Counted from the stretch's first letter, positions 45,449 through 53,365 are shown. The stretch: DNA of 64,000 nucleotides from Gemmatimonadota bacterium (GCA_016704465.1 JADJAD010000012.1:136040-200039), one strand, 5' to 3'. Numbers and translations: made by a program. The notes: generated by a model not told the origin, from the sequence alone.

Positions 45449-45500
45449 CTTTCTGTTGAACTAAAAGCTCCGCCTCCCTTCCTGCTTGCCACCCCGAGTC

Positions 45501-46019
45501 ATGACAGTTTTCCCCCGCGGGACACGCCTCGTTGTGCTCTTGTCCGCCATGCTGGTGGGCGCCGTTGCGCAGGCTCAGTCGCAAGCGCACGATGCTCACC
45601 ATTCCGCGCCGAATGCTGAGGTTGCAGCCGTCGTGCAGGCTATGCGAGCGCTCTTTGCCGCAGCCGAACGAGGCGACCTCACGGCGCTCGATTCCCTGTA
45701 TGCCGGTGACAGCCTGCTTGTCATCGAAGGAGCGGGCATGAATCGCGGCTGGGTGGACTATCGCGACAACCATCTCGCACCGGAGCTCAAGGAGTTCCGC
45801 AACTTTCGCTATCGTCCGTTCGAGATCGAGGCCAGAGTCTCGGGGACGCTGGCGTGGGCGACCTACCGTTACGCGCTCGCGGCTGACGTTCCGGATCGCA
45901 AGGTCGACGTGGTCGGGCGGGGTACGGCCATTCTGGAGCGGCGAGGTGATCGTTGGGTCGTGCGGCTGACTCAGACGGCGGGCCGTGCGCGTCGCCCCAG
46001 TGACCCGCCGATGCCGTGA
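45501..46019 (+). CDS. Exported DUF4440 (NTF2-like) protein
   Basis: The protein has 172 residues from ATG 45501, which starts directly at the signal peptide (TRLVVLLSAMLVGAVAQAQ). HDAHHSAPNAE follows, then the DUF4440 fold: VQAMRALFAAAERGDLTALD, LYAGDSLLVIEGAGMN, YRDNHLAPELKEFRNF and RWVVRLTQTAGRARRP. It is first in the operon with the BlaI-type repressor and the M56 protease and is preceded by two operators. Its YRDNHL block parallels YRSHHL and YLGHHL in the other two copies (39677, 51071). Role in copper handling is inferred. Confidence 0.82.
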   Translation: MTVFPRGTRLVVLLSAMLVGAVAQAQSQAHDAHHSAPNAEVAAVVQAMRALFAAAERGDLTALDSLYAGDSLLVIEGAGMNRGWVDYRDNHLAPELKEFRNFRYRPFEIEARVSGTLAWATYRYALAADVPDRKVDVVGRGTAILERRGDRWVVRLTQTAGRARRPSDPPMP

Positions 46020-46065
46020 CGGCCGAGAGTTGCCCACGCGACACCGTCGCCTGTAGACTCGGCAC

Positions 46066-46530
46066 ATGACTTCTCGCAAGCGCCCCGGAACAGCTCTCGC
46101 ATCTCCCAAGCTCCCCGCGACGATGAAGCTCTCGGGGGACGGTGTCGGCACCGTCCTCGGACAGCTCGAGTCTCGCCTGATGCGGCTCTGTTGGGATGCT
46201 CGGGAGCCCCTCACGGCCCGCGAGATTCACGAGCAGCTCCGAATCGAGCACCCGGTCTCGCCGTTCACCAGCACCACGGTGTTGAACCGGCTCGTCGAAA
46301 AGGGCCTTCTCAAGCGCGAGCGTGTCGATGGGCGCCTGCACTTCAGTGCGCGCGTCAACGAATCGTCGTTCGTCTCGCATGCGTCGCGTAGGGCGGTCGA
46401 GGGCATCCTATCCCTCGGCGCTGAGGCCGTCACGGCATCTTTTGTCGATGTGCTGGCGGAACGCGATCCTGCCCAGCTCGAGGAACTCGCTCGCCTCATC
46501 CGCCAGAAACTGCGGGAGCAGGGGGGCTGA
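46066..46530 (+). CDS. blaI-like: BlaI/MecI/CopY-family repressor
   Basis: The protein has 154 residues. After a basic N-terminal tail, LGQLESRLMRLCWDAREPLT then AREIHEQLRIEHPVSPFTST then TVLNRLVEKGLLKRERVDGR form the winged helix of the BlaI family; SARVNESSFVSHASRRAVEG leads into the dimerisation helices, near where M56-dependent cleavage occurs in BlaI. In the family the dimer binds TACA...TGTA palindromes and is released by proteolysis (BlaI) or by copper (CopY). There is no CXC CopY metal motif, which favours the protease route. The next gene is an M56 protease. Six matching sites occur in the copper region. Confidence 0.9.
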   Translation: MTSRKRPGTALASPKLPATMKLSGDGVGTVLGQLESRLMRLCWDAREPLTAREIHEQLRIEHPVSPFTSTTVLNRLVEKGLLKRERVDGRLHFSARVNESSFVSHASRRAVEGILSLGAEAVTASFVDVLAERDPAQLEELARLIRQKLREQGG

Positions 46531-46535
46531 CGGCG

Positions 46536-47621
46536 ATGCGGGTGGCCCCGTCCGCCGTCCGGCCTCCGGTCATTCGCCGCGAAGAGCGCAGACGACGCGT
46601 GCTGTTGTTCGCAATGGTGGCGGCGTTGCTGCTTGGGATTACCCCGGTGGTGGGGCATCATGTGCTCGGCGCGGTCGACTGGCTCTCGGCGGAGCAGCAG
46701 CACCTCGGAATGCTCTGCCTGGTTACGCTGCATCAACTGCTAGCGCCCGTTCATGATCTTTCGCATTGGTTGCTCTACCTGGGAATCGTCTTTGCAGTCG
46801 TGGAGCGGGGGCGTGTGCTCTGGCGTCACTGGAGGGTGATGCGGGCGCTGCCGCAGTCACGAATCATGCCTGATGGGCCAATTGGCCTCGCCGCACGTCG
46901 CGCCGGCCTCAACCCCGAGCGTGTTCGCGCGATATCGGGCTTGCCAACGCCCGCGTTCGTATCAGGCTGGCTTAGGCCGCGCGTCATCGTCGCCGCAGAT
47001 TTGCCTGACCTTCTGACAGCCGACGAACTTACGGCTGTTCTTGCCCACGAGGCCGTCCATGTGCGGCGCCGCGATCCGCTGCGGCTCTTTTCGCTTCGCG
47101 CGCTGGGCTCGCTGCTGTTCTGGCTCCCGGTCATGCGGCGCCTGGCCGCTGATCTTGAGGATGAAGTCGAGATCACCGCCGACGATGAAGTCTCGCAGCA
47201 CCTCGCGCTCCCGCTCGCATCAGCCGTGCTGAAGTTGGGTAGCGTCCGCACCAACCCCGTCGCGGCCACGGTCGGATTTCAACGGGCCGACTTGCTACCG
47301 CGAAGAATTCGTCGCCTCGCGGGTGAGGACACGGTTGCCTCCTCGCACACGTCCACCGGCTCGCTGGTCGCGGCGGCTGCCGCGCTGTTGCTCACGTGGA
47401 GTTCCGGTCTGATGGTGCTGCACCCACTCAGCGATGCCTCGGATCACAGTGAGCACGGACCAGCGCACTGCGATCATCCGAACGGAAACGCGCTGACGCA
47501 CTTGTTCTGTCGCGGGTGGACAGTGGGAACCGGAAACTCTGCCGCGGGATGCCCACATGACGACGACCATCATCTCGTCAGCGGGCTACCTACCCCGGCG
47601 TCCACAGCACCCGCGATCTGA
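46536..47621 (+). CDS. M56 (BlaR1-like) membrane protease with His/Cys tail
   Basis: The protein has 361 residues and starts five bases after the repressor gene. Membrane segments lie near 22-40, 55-90 and 275-295. The zinc site is HEAVH at 171-175 with the distal Glu in LEDEVEITADDEV (208-219). This is the protease half of BlaR1/MecR1. The penicillin-binding sensor domain is absent. Instead about 65 exported residues follow the last helix, with HSEHGPAHCDHPNGNALTHL, then FC, and GCPHDDDHH. The tail has 9-10 His and 3 Cys and could bind Cu(I). I infer a copper sensor-protease that inactivates the upstream repressor. Confidence 0.85.
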   Translation: MRVAPSAVRPPVIRREERRRRVLLFAMVAALLLGITPVVGHHVLGAVDWLSAEQQHLGMLCLVTLHQLLAPVHDLSHWLLYLGIVFAVVERGRVLWRHWRVMRALPQSRIMPDGPIGLAARRAGLNPERVRAISGLPTPAFVSGWLRPRVIVAADLPDLLTADELTAVLAHEAVHVRRRDPLRLFSLRALGSLLFWLPVMRRLAADLEDEVEITADDEVSQHLALPLASAVLKLGSVRTNPVAATVGFQRADLLPRRIRRLAGEDTVASSHTSTGSLVAAAAALLLTWSSGLMVLHPLSDASDHSEHGPAHCDHPNGNALTHLFCRGWTVGTGNSAAGCPHDDDHHLVSGLPTPASTAPAI

Positions 47622-47628
47622 TCGGCCA

Positions 47629-47673
47629 TTGCCAGCGCAGCAGGTCTTGGGGTATATTTTACGGAGCGTAAAA
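47629..47673 (+). promoter_or_regulatory. copC promoter with BlaI-type operator, copy 3
   Basis: TTGCCA (47629-47634) and TATATT (47653-47658) are 18 bases apart. TTTTACGGAGCGTAAAA (47657-47673), a perfect palindrome around GAG, overlaps the end of the -10 and the likely start point. copC starts at 47698. Binding there would block transcription. Confidence 0.72.
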
Positions 47674-47697
47674 ATAGACCACTCCAACGACCCGTCC

Positions 47698-48102
47698 ATG
47701 AAGCTGAGAAATCGAGCCTGGGCCTTTCTGTTCGCGCTGAGTGTTGCCGCACCCCTCAGTGCGGCGTACGCTCATCCGCGCCTTCTCAAGGCGACTCCCG
47801 CCGCTGATAGCCGATCCGCCGAGGCACCGCGACAGGTTGCGTTGACCTTCAACGAGTCGTTGGACGTCGCGCTCACCCGCGTCACCCTCCTTCGTGGAGA
47901 CACGCAGGTACGAGCAGACTCTCTGCATTTGGCCGCCGGCGATGATAAGACGGTAGTAGCGTCGCTCGACGCAGCGCTCGCGCCCGGAAGCTATACCGTT
48001 CGCTGGCAGGTTACCGGCGATGATGGACACCCCGTACGCGGCGAGTTCAAGTTTGAGGTCATCGCGACGGGCGTCCGGACGTCGAAAGCGACGCGCCCGT
48101 AG
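47698..48102 (+). CDS. copC: CopC periplasmic copper-binding protein
   Basis: The protein has 134 residues. The signal is AFLFALSVAAPLSAAYA and the mature protein starts with HPRLLKATPAADSRSAEAPR; the N-terminal His is the Cu(II) ligand (brace) in CopC proteins. QVALTFNESLDVALTRVTLL and YTVRWQVTGDDGHPVRGEFK F are standard strands; the Asp and His in DDGHPV complete the Cu(II) site. A Met-rich Cu(I) loop is lacking, so it is a Cu(II)-only CopC. It is 15 bases upstream of copD. Confidence 0.92.
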   Translation: MKLRNRAWAFLFALSVAAPLSAAYAHPRLLKATPAADSRSAEAPRQVALTFNESLDVALTRVTLLRGDTQVRADSLHLAAGDDKTVVASLDAALAPGSYTVRWQVTGDDGHPVRGEFKFEVIATGVRTSKATRP

Positions 48103-48117
48103 CGACGCGGCTTTCGG

Positions 48118-49071
48118 ATGGAGAGTTATTTCGGCGTCGAGTCCCCGGCGTTCGTCGCTATACGGGCGGTGCTCTCTATCTGCAGTATCTGCCTGCTCGG
48201 TGCCTTCGCGTTGCGCTGGGCCGTGGTCGCGCGCTACGTGGGACCCGACGCGGAAGGAATGCGTGCGGCGGTAGATGAGCGTCTGCCGCGCTGGATCGAC
48301 TGGTTAGGCATTACCGCCGTCGCAGCGTCCGTTGCTCGGCTCATTGCCCAGCACGCGGCGGTGTTCGGCACCGATGTTGCGCTATCGAGAGATGCGGTCG
48401 CGACGCTGCTCTTTCGCTCCGGGTGGGGAAAAGCGTGGTGGGTCGCAACCCTGGCCGCTGTGACCATAACATGGATCGCGCCCCGTCTGCGCCAGAGATC
48501 CGGCGTCGCGTGGGTCGCGGCCGCCGCCGTCACGCTGTTGTTCGTAGCGTCGCAGCCGTGGTCCGGCCATCCCGCCGCTGCAGACGTGCCGTGGCTGGCA
48601 ACTTCAATCCAACTGCTGCATCTCATCGGCGCCGGGGGCTGGCTGGGTAGTCTCGCGCTGTTGACGGTCGTGGCGATTCCGGCGGCGAAGAGTCTCGAGG
48701 TCGCAGAGTCTAGATCCGTTGATGCACGGATCGCTGGTTTGGTGCGCGCGTTCAGCCCCACCGCCCTCGCGTTCGCCGCACTATTGGCCACCACCGGGAC
48801 AGTGACCGCGTGGAGGCATCTTGGCGGCCTGCTCCCGTCCCGCGGTGTGGCGCAGAGCGGCGCCCCACGGCCGGCCGCTGCGCTCAAGCTGGGCTTCCTC
48901 AGTATCGTGCTGGCGGCAGGCGTCTACAACTGGCGCCGCGTGCGGCCTGCCTTGGGCGAGCCGCATGCGACTGTCCGACTGCGCCGATCATCGCTGGTAG
49001 AGCTGACGGCTGCCTTGCTCGTAGTCGTGGTGACCGCGGTGCTCGTGGCCTCGCCGATGCCGGGCGAATAG
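48118..49071 (+). CDS. copD: CopD-like copper import membrane protein
   Basis: The protein has 317 residues with about eight membrane helices. SIQLLHLIGAGGWLGSLALL is the conserved HLxGxxxWxG-type block of the CopD domain, and WSGHPAAADVPWLATS precedes it with its His. LKLGFLSIVLAAGVYNWRRV is the C-terminal core. It receives copper from CopC and moves it across the inner membrane, or otherwise supplies cuproproteins; direction is not shown by sequence. Co-transcribed with copC. Confidence 0.85.
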   Translation: MESYFGVESPAFVAIRAVLSICSICLLGAFALRWAVVARYVGPDAEGMRAAVDERLPRWIDWLGITAVAASVARLIAQHAAVFGTDVALSRDAVATLLFRSGWGKAWWVATLAAVTITWIAPRLRQRSGVAWVAAAAVTLLFVASQPWSGHPAAADVPWLATSIQLLHLIGAGGWLGSLALLTVVAIPAAKSLEVAESRSVDARIAGLVRAFSPTALAFAALLATTGTVTAWRHLGGLLPSRGVAQSGAPRPAAALKLGFLSIVLAAGVYNWRRVRPALGEPHATVRLRRSSLVELTAALLVVVVTAVLVASPMPGE

Positions 49072-49210
49072 CTACCGATCAACCCGCAGCGCGTCGATCA
49101 GCTCGCCGATGGCGATTGCGAGGGGGGCAGGACAGGTGATGTTCTTGCGTCGCCGAATGCCAAGCAGACGCCAGCAGATACGCATGGGCGCCACCAGAAT
49201 CGCGTCTGGC

Positions 49211-50431
49211 TCACCACATGGTCGAATAGAGCACGGTGGTGTACATGAGACCGAACGACGAGCGTCGACGGACGTCTGGCGGCAAAACGTTTGTAGGACA
49301 TCCGCCGTTGCGGGGGCCCCAACGCGGCAGAGACTTGCGTGGGTGGGCTGTCATCAGGTGAGCGCTCGGCGTTCCGCTGCACCCGTTCGATGAGGGGGGG
49401 GCACGGAGTGGGCGTCGAAGCGGGCGCCGGGACCACGAACCGCTGCCGAATGCCGAGATTCGTGCGCTGCATCGACACCGGCCGCCGTGAGGGCGCGTAG
49501 GCATCAAGCGTCTCCGGGACCACGAAGCCTGAGTCCACCGGTGCGTACACAACTCCTTGCCCTCCACGGTGAGGATGTCCTCCCACAGCGCGACCTCCCA
49601 CATGTCGCCTCGCGGCCGACCGATTTCCTTCATCAACTCTGCCGTAACGTTGAGCGCCGCAACCCCGTCGCTGACGCGGATAAACGCGATGCGAGACACG
49701 GCCATGAATGCCGCCAGCACCTCGTCCCGACTCGCGGGCCGCGCAAGATCAACAATCCAGTGGTGGAGATGTCCTACGTTCTGGGGCGACTTGGTCGCGA
49801 TGGTCACGACGTCGAGGTCGGGAAGCACGGTGCGCGCATCCGGACCCTGATGACTGGGGATCACCGGCTCCGGGACCATCGTGTTCATGATTCCCTCGCG
49901 ATGACTTTCCCACGGGTCGGACGCCCGTCGCACCAGGACGCCGCGGGCTCGCCCGAGCAGTCCCGCCTGGCGGAGCGCGAAGAGGGTCCGCACCGTTGAG
50001 GTGGTGTTGCATGAGACGACGCGCGTGGACCGGCGGTCGAGGGCGGACTCGTAGTTCGCACACGCGACGAAGGAGTGTCCGGCCAGATCGTGTTTCGCTC
50101 CGCCCTGGAAGATGTGTCGTACGCCCGCCGCGTTGTACAGCTCTCTATTCTGGGCGTCCACACCTTTTGGGGTACAATCCACCACGACATCCGCAACCGC
50201 GAGCAGTTCCCCAAGGTCACCCCTAGGCTCGCACCCGGCCGCGCGCAGCGCCGTGACGGATTCGGCGGTTGCTCCATAGATCGCAAAGTCGCGTTCCCGT
50301 GCCACTTGCATCCGCCAGTCGGTCGCGACGTCGACGATTCCGGCAAGCTGCATGTCGGGCTGCATGCCCACGGCGTCGGCGACGCGACGCCCGATCACCC
50401 CGAATCCATTCACTGCGACGCGAACAGTCAT
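49211..50431 (-). CDS. Type II (archaeal-type) glyceraldehyde-3-phosphate dehydrogenase, 3' frame break
   Basis: From ATG 50431 the protein starts MTVRVAVNGFGVIGRRVADA, the NAD(P)-binding fold. VVDCTPKGVDAQNRELY, GAKHDLAGHSFVACANYES and the catalytic Cys in VVSCNTTSTVRTL are signatures of type II GAPDH. SPQNVGHLHHWIVDLARP follows. After EGKEL (near 49549) the frame is lost; the next frame gives VYAPVDSGFVVPETLDAYAP and SMQRTNLGIRQ, the normal C-terminus, so the true end is near 49430-49450. The start overlaps the stop of the Cys-rich copper-storage gene (ATGA), placing it in a copper operon. Cu(I) is known to poison ordinary GAPDH, so this may be a replacement enzyme. Confidence 0.85.
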   Translation of the reverse strand: MTVRVAVNGFGVIGRRVADAVGMQPDMQLAGIVDVATDWRMQVARERDFAIYGATAESVTALRAAGCEPRGDLGELLAVADVVVDCTPKGVDAQNRELYNAAGVRHIFQGGAKHDLAGHSFVACANYESALDRRSTRVVSCNTTSTVRTLFALRQAGLLGRARGVLVRRASDPWESHREGIMNTMVPEPVIPSHQGPDARTVLPDLDVVTIATKSPQNVGHLHHWIVDLARPASRDEVLAAFMAVSRIAFIRVSDGVAALNVTAELMKEIGRPRGDMWEVALWEDILTVEGKELCTHRWTQASWSRRRLMPTRPHGGRCRCSARISAFGSGSWSRRPLRRPLRAPPSSNGCSGTPSAHLMTAHPRKSLPRWGPRNGGCPTNVLPPDVRRRSSFGLMYTTVLYSTMW

Positions 50432-50757
50432 CCGGCCATCTTGCGGCACGCCTCGGCGCAACGACGGCAGGCCTCAGCGCAGCTCTTGCAGTGTTCCATC
50501 TCGTGCGCATCGCATTCCTTGGCGCACCAATCGCAGATGTCGGCGCACAGCGCGCAGAGTTGCTTGGCAAAGGGGCTCTGGCGCGCTATCGCATCGCTAC
50601 AGAGTCGGGCGATGGCGGCGCACTCAATGCAGCACGCCGGGCAATCATTGGAGCTGGTCTTGCCGGTCATATGCGCGAAACAATGGCCGCATTCTGTCGC
50701 GCAGTCGTTGCACGCGGCGATGCAATCCTTCGCCGTCTGATCGAGATGGTGGCTCAT
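50428..50757 (-). CDS. Four-helix-bundle copper-storage protein (DUF326/Csp-like)
   Basis: The protein has 109 residues from ATG 50757, chosen over an upstream ATG because MSHHLDQTAKDCIAACNDC is the usual beginning. Twenty cysteines point along four helices: CNDCATECGHC, CPACCIECAAIARLC, LCALCADICDWCAKEC and HCKSCAEACRRCAEAC. This is the Csp/DUF326 layout that stores many Cu(I) ions in the bundle's core. No signal peptide is seen, so it is cytosolic (Csp3-like). A BlaI-type operator is 93 bases upstream, and the GAPDH gene is coupled downstream. Confidence 0.92.
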   Translation of the reverse strand: MSHHLDQTAKDCIAACNDCATECGHCFAHMTGKTSSNDCPACCIECAAIARLCSDAIARQSPFAKQLCALCADICDWCAKECDAHEMEHCKSCAEACRRCAEACRKMAG

Positions 50758-50849
50758 GATGTGCCCTCGTGAGTTTTGGTTGAGACCTCGGCGCAAGCCA
50801 TCGAGCGATATTCCGCCCTGCATTCGGTTGCAGTTCTACGCATACATGT

Positions 50850-50864
50850 TTTACATAGCGTAAA
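50850..50864. promoter_or_regulatory. BlaI-type operator, copy 4
   Basis: TTTACATAGCGTAAA matches the TTTAC-N5-GTAAA consensus. It lies 93 bases upstream of the leftward copper-storage gene and about 205 bases from the rightward DUF4440 gene, which has its own copy. Confidence 0.7.
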
Positions 50865-51020
50865 GACGGAATGCGCACAATCAACCTTGAGAGCTATTCG
50901 GCCGGCGACGAGTCGGCGCGCCGAAGGTACACGACAGCGAACGAAGCAGTCAGTCGGGCCCTGGGTCGCAGAAAAATCGCGGTGCGGGCGGCCCTCGTGA
51001 GACCTCCTGTCACAGCGTAT

Positions 51021-51035
51021 TTTACCCGAAGTAAA
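51021..51035. promoter_or_regulatory. BlaI-type operator, copy 5
   Basis: TTTACCCGAAGTAAA is the most diverged copy; arms TTTAC and GTAAA are intact. It lies 36 bases upstream of ATG 51071 of the DUF4440-DUF4198-hydrolase operon. Confidence 0.62.
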
Positions 51036-51070
51036 GGTGTGCCTCCCCCGCCACCCCATCCAGCCTCCTC

Positions 51071-51542
51071 ATGCTGCCGATTCTGCGCATAGGCGCGCTC
51101 GCCTTCTCGCTGGGCGCCCTCTTCCCGACGTCCCCCTTACGCGCACAAGCAGCGCGGGCTGACTCAATCGCCCTCACGACCGCCGTCGCACGGTTCCACG
51201 ACGCGCTTACCGCGGGCGATTCCGTGCGCGCCGTCGCCATGCTGGCGAGCGACGCCCTCGTTCTCGAAAGCGGTGCCATCGAGACCCGCCCGCGCCGAGT
51301 ATCTCGGCCACCATTTGGGTGCGGACATGGCGGCGAGCAAAGACTCCAAGGGCACTCAAACCGTTGTCCAGGTTCGGGTAGCCGGAGACGCCGCCTACGT
51401 CGTATCACGGACGGTCACCCCGCCGACGGGCGAAGAAGGTTCGACAGGTTCGCAGATGGCGGAGCTGATGGTGCTTGAGCGCACGACAACGGGCTGGAAG
51501 ATTCAGGCGATCCACTGGTCGTCTCGCCGACGCCGCTCGTGA
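51071..51542 (+). pseudogene. Exported DUF4440 protein, frame broken
   Basis: The first frame gives MLPILRIGALAFSLGALFPT with a signal ending PLRAQAARAD, then TTAVARFHDALTAGDSVRAV and ALVLESGAIETR. Near 51291 the frame changes and AEYLGHHLGADMAASKDSKG to WKIQAIHWSSRRRRS completes a normal DUF4440 protein, about 156 residues. It closely parallels the gene at 39677 (GGVETREEYRSHHLPG; ISAIHWSSRARRP). One base is lost or gained. The stop overlaps the GTG of the next gene, so the operon layout is otherwise intact. Confidence 0.7.
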
Positions 51543-52444
51543 CACGCACTGGAGACTCGGCGATTCGACGCCTTGGGCGCCGCCCTGTGGCCATGGCGGC
51601 CACGGTAGTTGTCGCGTTGTTCGCTGGTTCGGCGACACTGCTTACGGCACACGACTTTTGGCTGGTGCCTGACGCGTTTGCGGTCACGCCTGGCGGGCGC
51701 ATCGAATTGAGCGGCCAGACGTCGAGCCTGTTTCCGAGCAGTTTGTCGGCCGTAGCACCGGATCGTATCATCTCAGCGCAGGTCGTCACGGCCAACTCAG
51801 CGGTCACCGTTCGCGATGTGTCTGTGCAGGGGCAATCGCTTCGACTCGCGCACGCGGCCACCACAGCAGGCCAACACCTTATCGGCGTGCAGCTCGCGCC
51901 GAGAACCGTCCGCGAATCGCCGGCAAGTTTTCGGCGGTACCTCGATCTGGAGGGCGCGCCGGAGGCGAGGCAGCGATATGAACGCGCGGGTTTGCTCCCG
52001 CCTGTCGGCGGTGATAGCATCGTGCGACGCTACGCAAAGTACGCCAAGACCGTGGTCGAGGTCGGTGATGGACCACGGGCGTTCCAGCGTCCGCTCGATC
52101 ACCCGCTTGAGTTCGTGCTGCTCTCCGATCCATCGGCGCTTCGCATTGGCGACACTCTTCGCGTCAGGCTTGTACTGCTGGGCAAGCCTGCAGTCTCGGC
52201 CTCTCTCCATGCGGGCTCCGTACCGAGCGGGCCTGGCGCGCGTACCGACACCGCCGCCGCACGTCGTGCCGCCGCGCGCGACGTGAGGTTGGAGACCGAC
52301 GCGAGCGGCGTGGCCACCGTCGTGGTCACGCAGTCTGGCCTCTGGAATATTCGCACACTGCAGATTGTGCCCGCCGACAAAGGATCCGGCGCTGACTGGG
52401 ATGTACATTGGGCCACCCTGGTGTTTTCCGTCAAACGCCGATAG
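51539..52444 (+). CDS. Exported DUF4198-type protein
   Basis: The protein has 301 residues from a GTG overlapping the previous stop (GTGA). The signal is VAMAATVVVALFAGSATLLT, and the mature protein begins AHDFWLVPDAFAVTPGGRIE, the typical start of DUF4198 proteins, whose N-terminal His may bind metal. RPLDHPLEFVLLSDPSALRI and GDTLRVRLVLLGKPA with a final VHWATLVFSVKR strand complete the beta-rich fold. The family is linked to nickel/cobalt or copper uptake or periplasmic handling. Here the context is copper and a BlaI-type operator. Confidence 0.78.
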   Translation: MTRTGDSAIRRLGRRPVAMAATVVVALFAGSATLLTAHDFWLVPDAFAVTPGGRIELSGQTSSLFPSSLSAVAPDRIISAQVVTANSAVTVRDVSVQGQSLRLAHAATTAGQHLIGVQLAPRTVRESPASFRRYLDLEGAPEARQRYERAGLLPPVGGDSIVRRYAKYAKTVVEVGDGPRAFQRPLDHPLEFVLLSDPSALRIGDTLRVRLVLLGKPAVSASLHAGSVPSGPGARTDTAAARRAAARDVRLETDASGVATVVVTQSGLWNIRTLQIVPADKGSGADWDVHWATLVFSVKRR

Positions 52445-52462
52445 ACCGGCGGATACACCGCC

Positions 52463-53365
52463 ATGAACCGTCCCGGTAGTACCCGTCGCCGATGGCTCAA
52501 ACGAGTAGCACTGGGAACGGGTGCCGTCGCCGTCGGTATCGCCGCGCTGGCCATCGTTGACGCAGACGGCGCTGACACCGGACGCCCCCTGTTCGTGCGG
52601 CGTCTCGGCGACAGCGGCCCGTTGCTGGTCTTCCTACCGGGCATCGGTGCTACCACACGTTTCTGGGAACTGGTGGTCGCCCCGCTGGCGGATCGCTATC
52701 GGCTTGTGTTGATCGACCTGCTCGGCTTCGGACGCTCACCCAAGCCGTGGACCACCTACTCAGTCGACCGACATCTCGCAGAACTCGAGCGCGTCATCGC
52801 ACCGCTCGCTGCCGACGGACCCGTAACACTGGTGGGACATTCGCTCGGTGCGCGGCTCGCGGTAACGTATGCCGCCCGAAACCCGACGCATGTGCGCGGC
52901 CTCGTGCTCGTGAGCTTGCCATACTTCACGGGCGGTGAGGAGGCCAAGCGATTTCTCAGGCAGGGCGACAGTGGATGGGTACGAACGCATTTGGTGCCAC
53001 TTGCGCTGTGGTGTCTGCTGGGCCGCCGCCTGCTCGGGTGGGCGGCACCGATGATGGCCGGTGATGTCCCGCGCGAAGTGGTGGAAGACATGAATCAGAT
53101 GACATGGCGCTCGTCGACGTCGACCCTCTGGGAGGCCATCTACCGATACGATCTGTCGGTCGATCTGCGACGATTGCGGGCCAATCTGCCGGTGACGCTC
53201 TTGCACGGCGATCAGGACCAAAGCGCTCCGGTCAGTGGCGTTTGGGACATCAGTCGCCAGCGACCGTCCGCTATAGTGCGCGTTCGTGAGGGCGAGGGAC
53301 ATGCACTTCCGTTGAATCAACGAGAGTGGGTCCGCGAGCAGATTGGTGGAGCGGTGCCCGCGTAG
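52463..53365 (+). CDS. Membrane-anchored alpha/beta hydrolase
   Basis: The protein has 300 residues. RRRWLKRVALGTGAVAVGIA is a signal anchor with an RR pair. The hydrolase core has LLVFLPGIGATTRFWELVV (oxyanion strand), the nucleophile in VGHSLGARLAV (Ser about 131), Asp in LLHGDQDQSAPV and His in EGEGHALPLNQ, so the catalytic triad is complete. It lies 18 bases after the DUF4198 gene as the last gene in that operon. Substrate unknown; why a hydrolase sits in a copper operon is not evident. Confidence 0.82.
   Translation: MNRPGSTRRRWLKRVALGTGAVAVGIAALAIVDADGADTGRPLFVRRLGDSGPLLVFLPGIGATTRFWELVVAPLADRYRLVLIDLLGFGRSPKPWTTYSVDRHLAELERVIAPLAADGPVTLVGHSLGARLAVTYAARNPTHVRGLVLVSLPYFTGGEEAKRFLRQGDSGWVRTHLVPLALWCLLGRRLLGWAAPMMAGDVPREVVEDMNQMTWRSSTSTLWEAIYRYDLSVDLRRLRANLPVTLLHGDQDQSAPVSGVWDISRQRPSAIVRVREGEGHALPLNQREWVREQIGGAVPA

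Noticed and set aside
46066..47621. BlaI/M56 pair as a beta-lactam resistance system
   Set aside because: No beta-lactamase or PBP2a gene is present, the M56 protein lacks the penicillin-binding sensor, and all linked operons encode copper functions.
50871..51092. Small plus-strand frame between the copper-storage and DUF4440 genes
   Set aside because: It spans an operator and a promoter region, ends in a Pro/Cys run overlapping the DUF4440 start and has no homology that I recognise.
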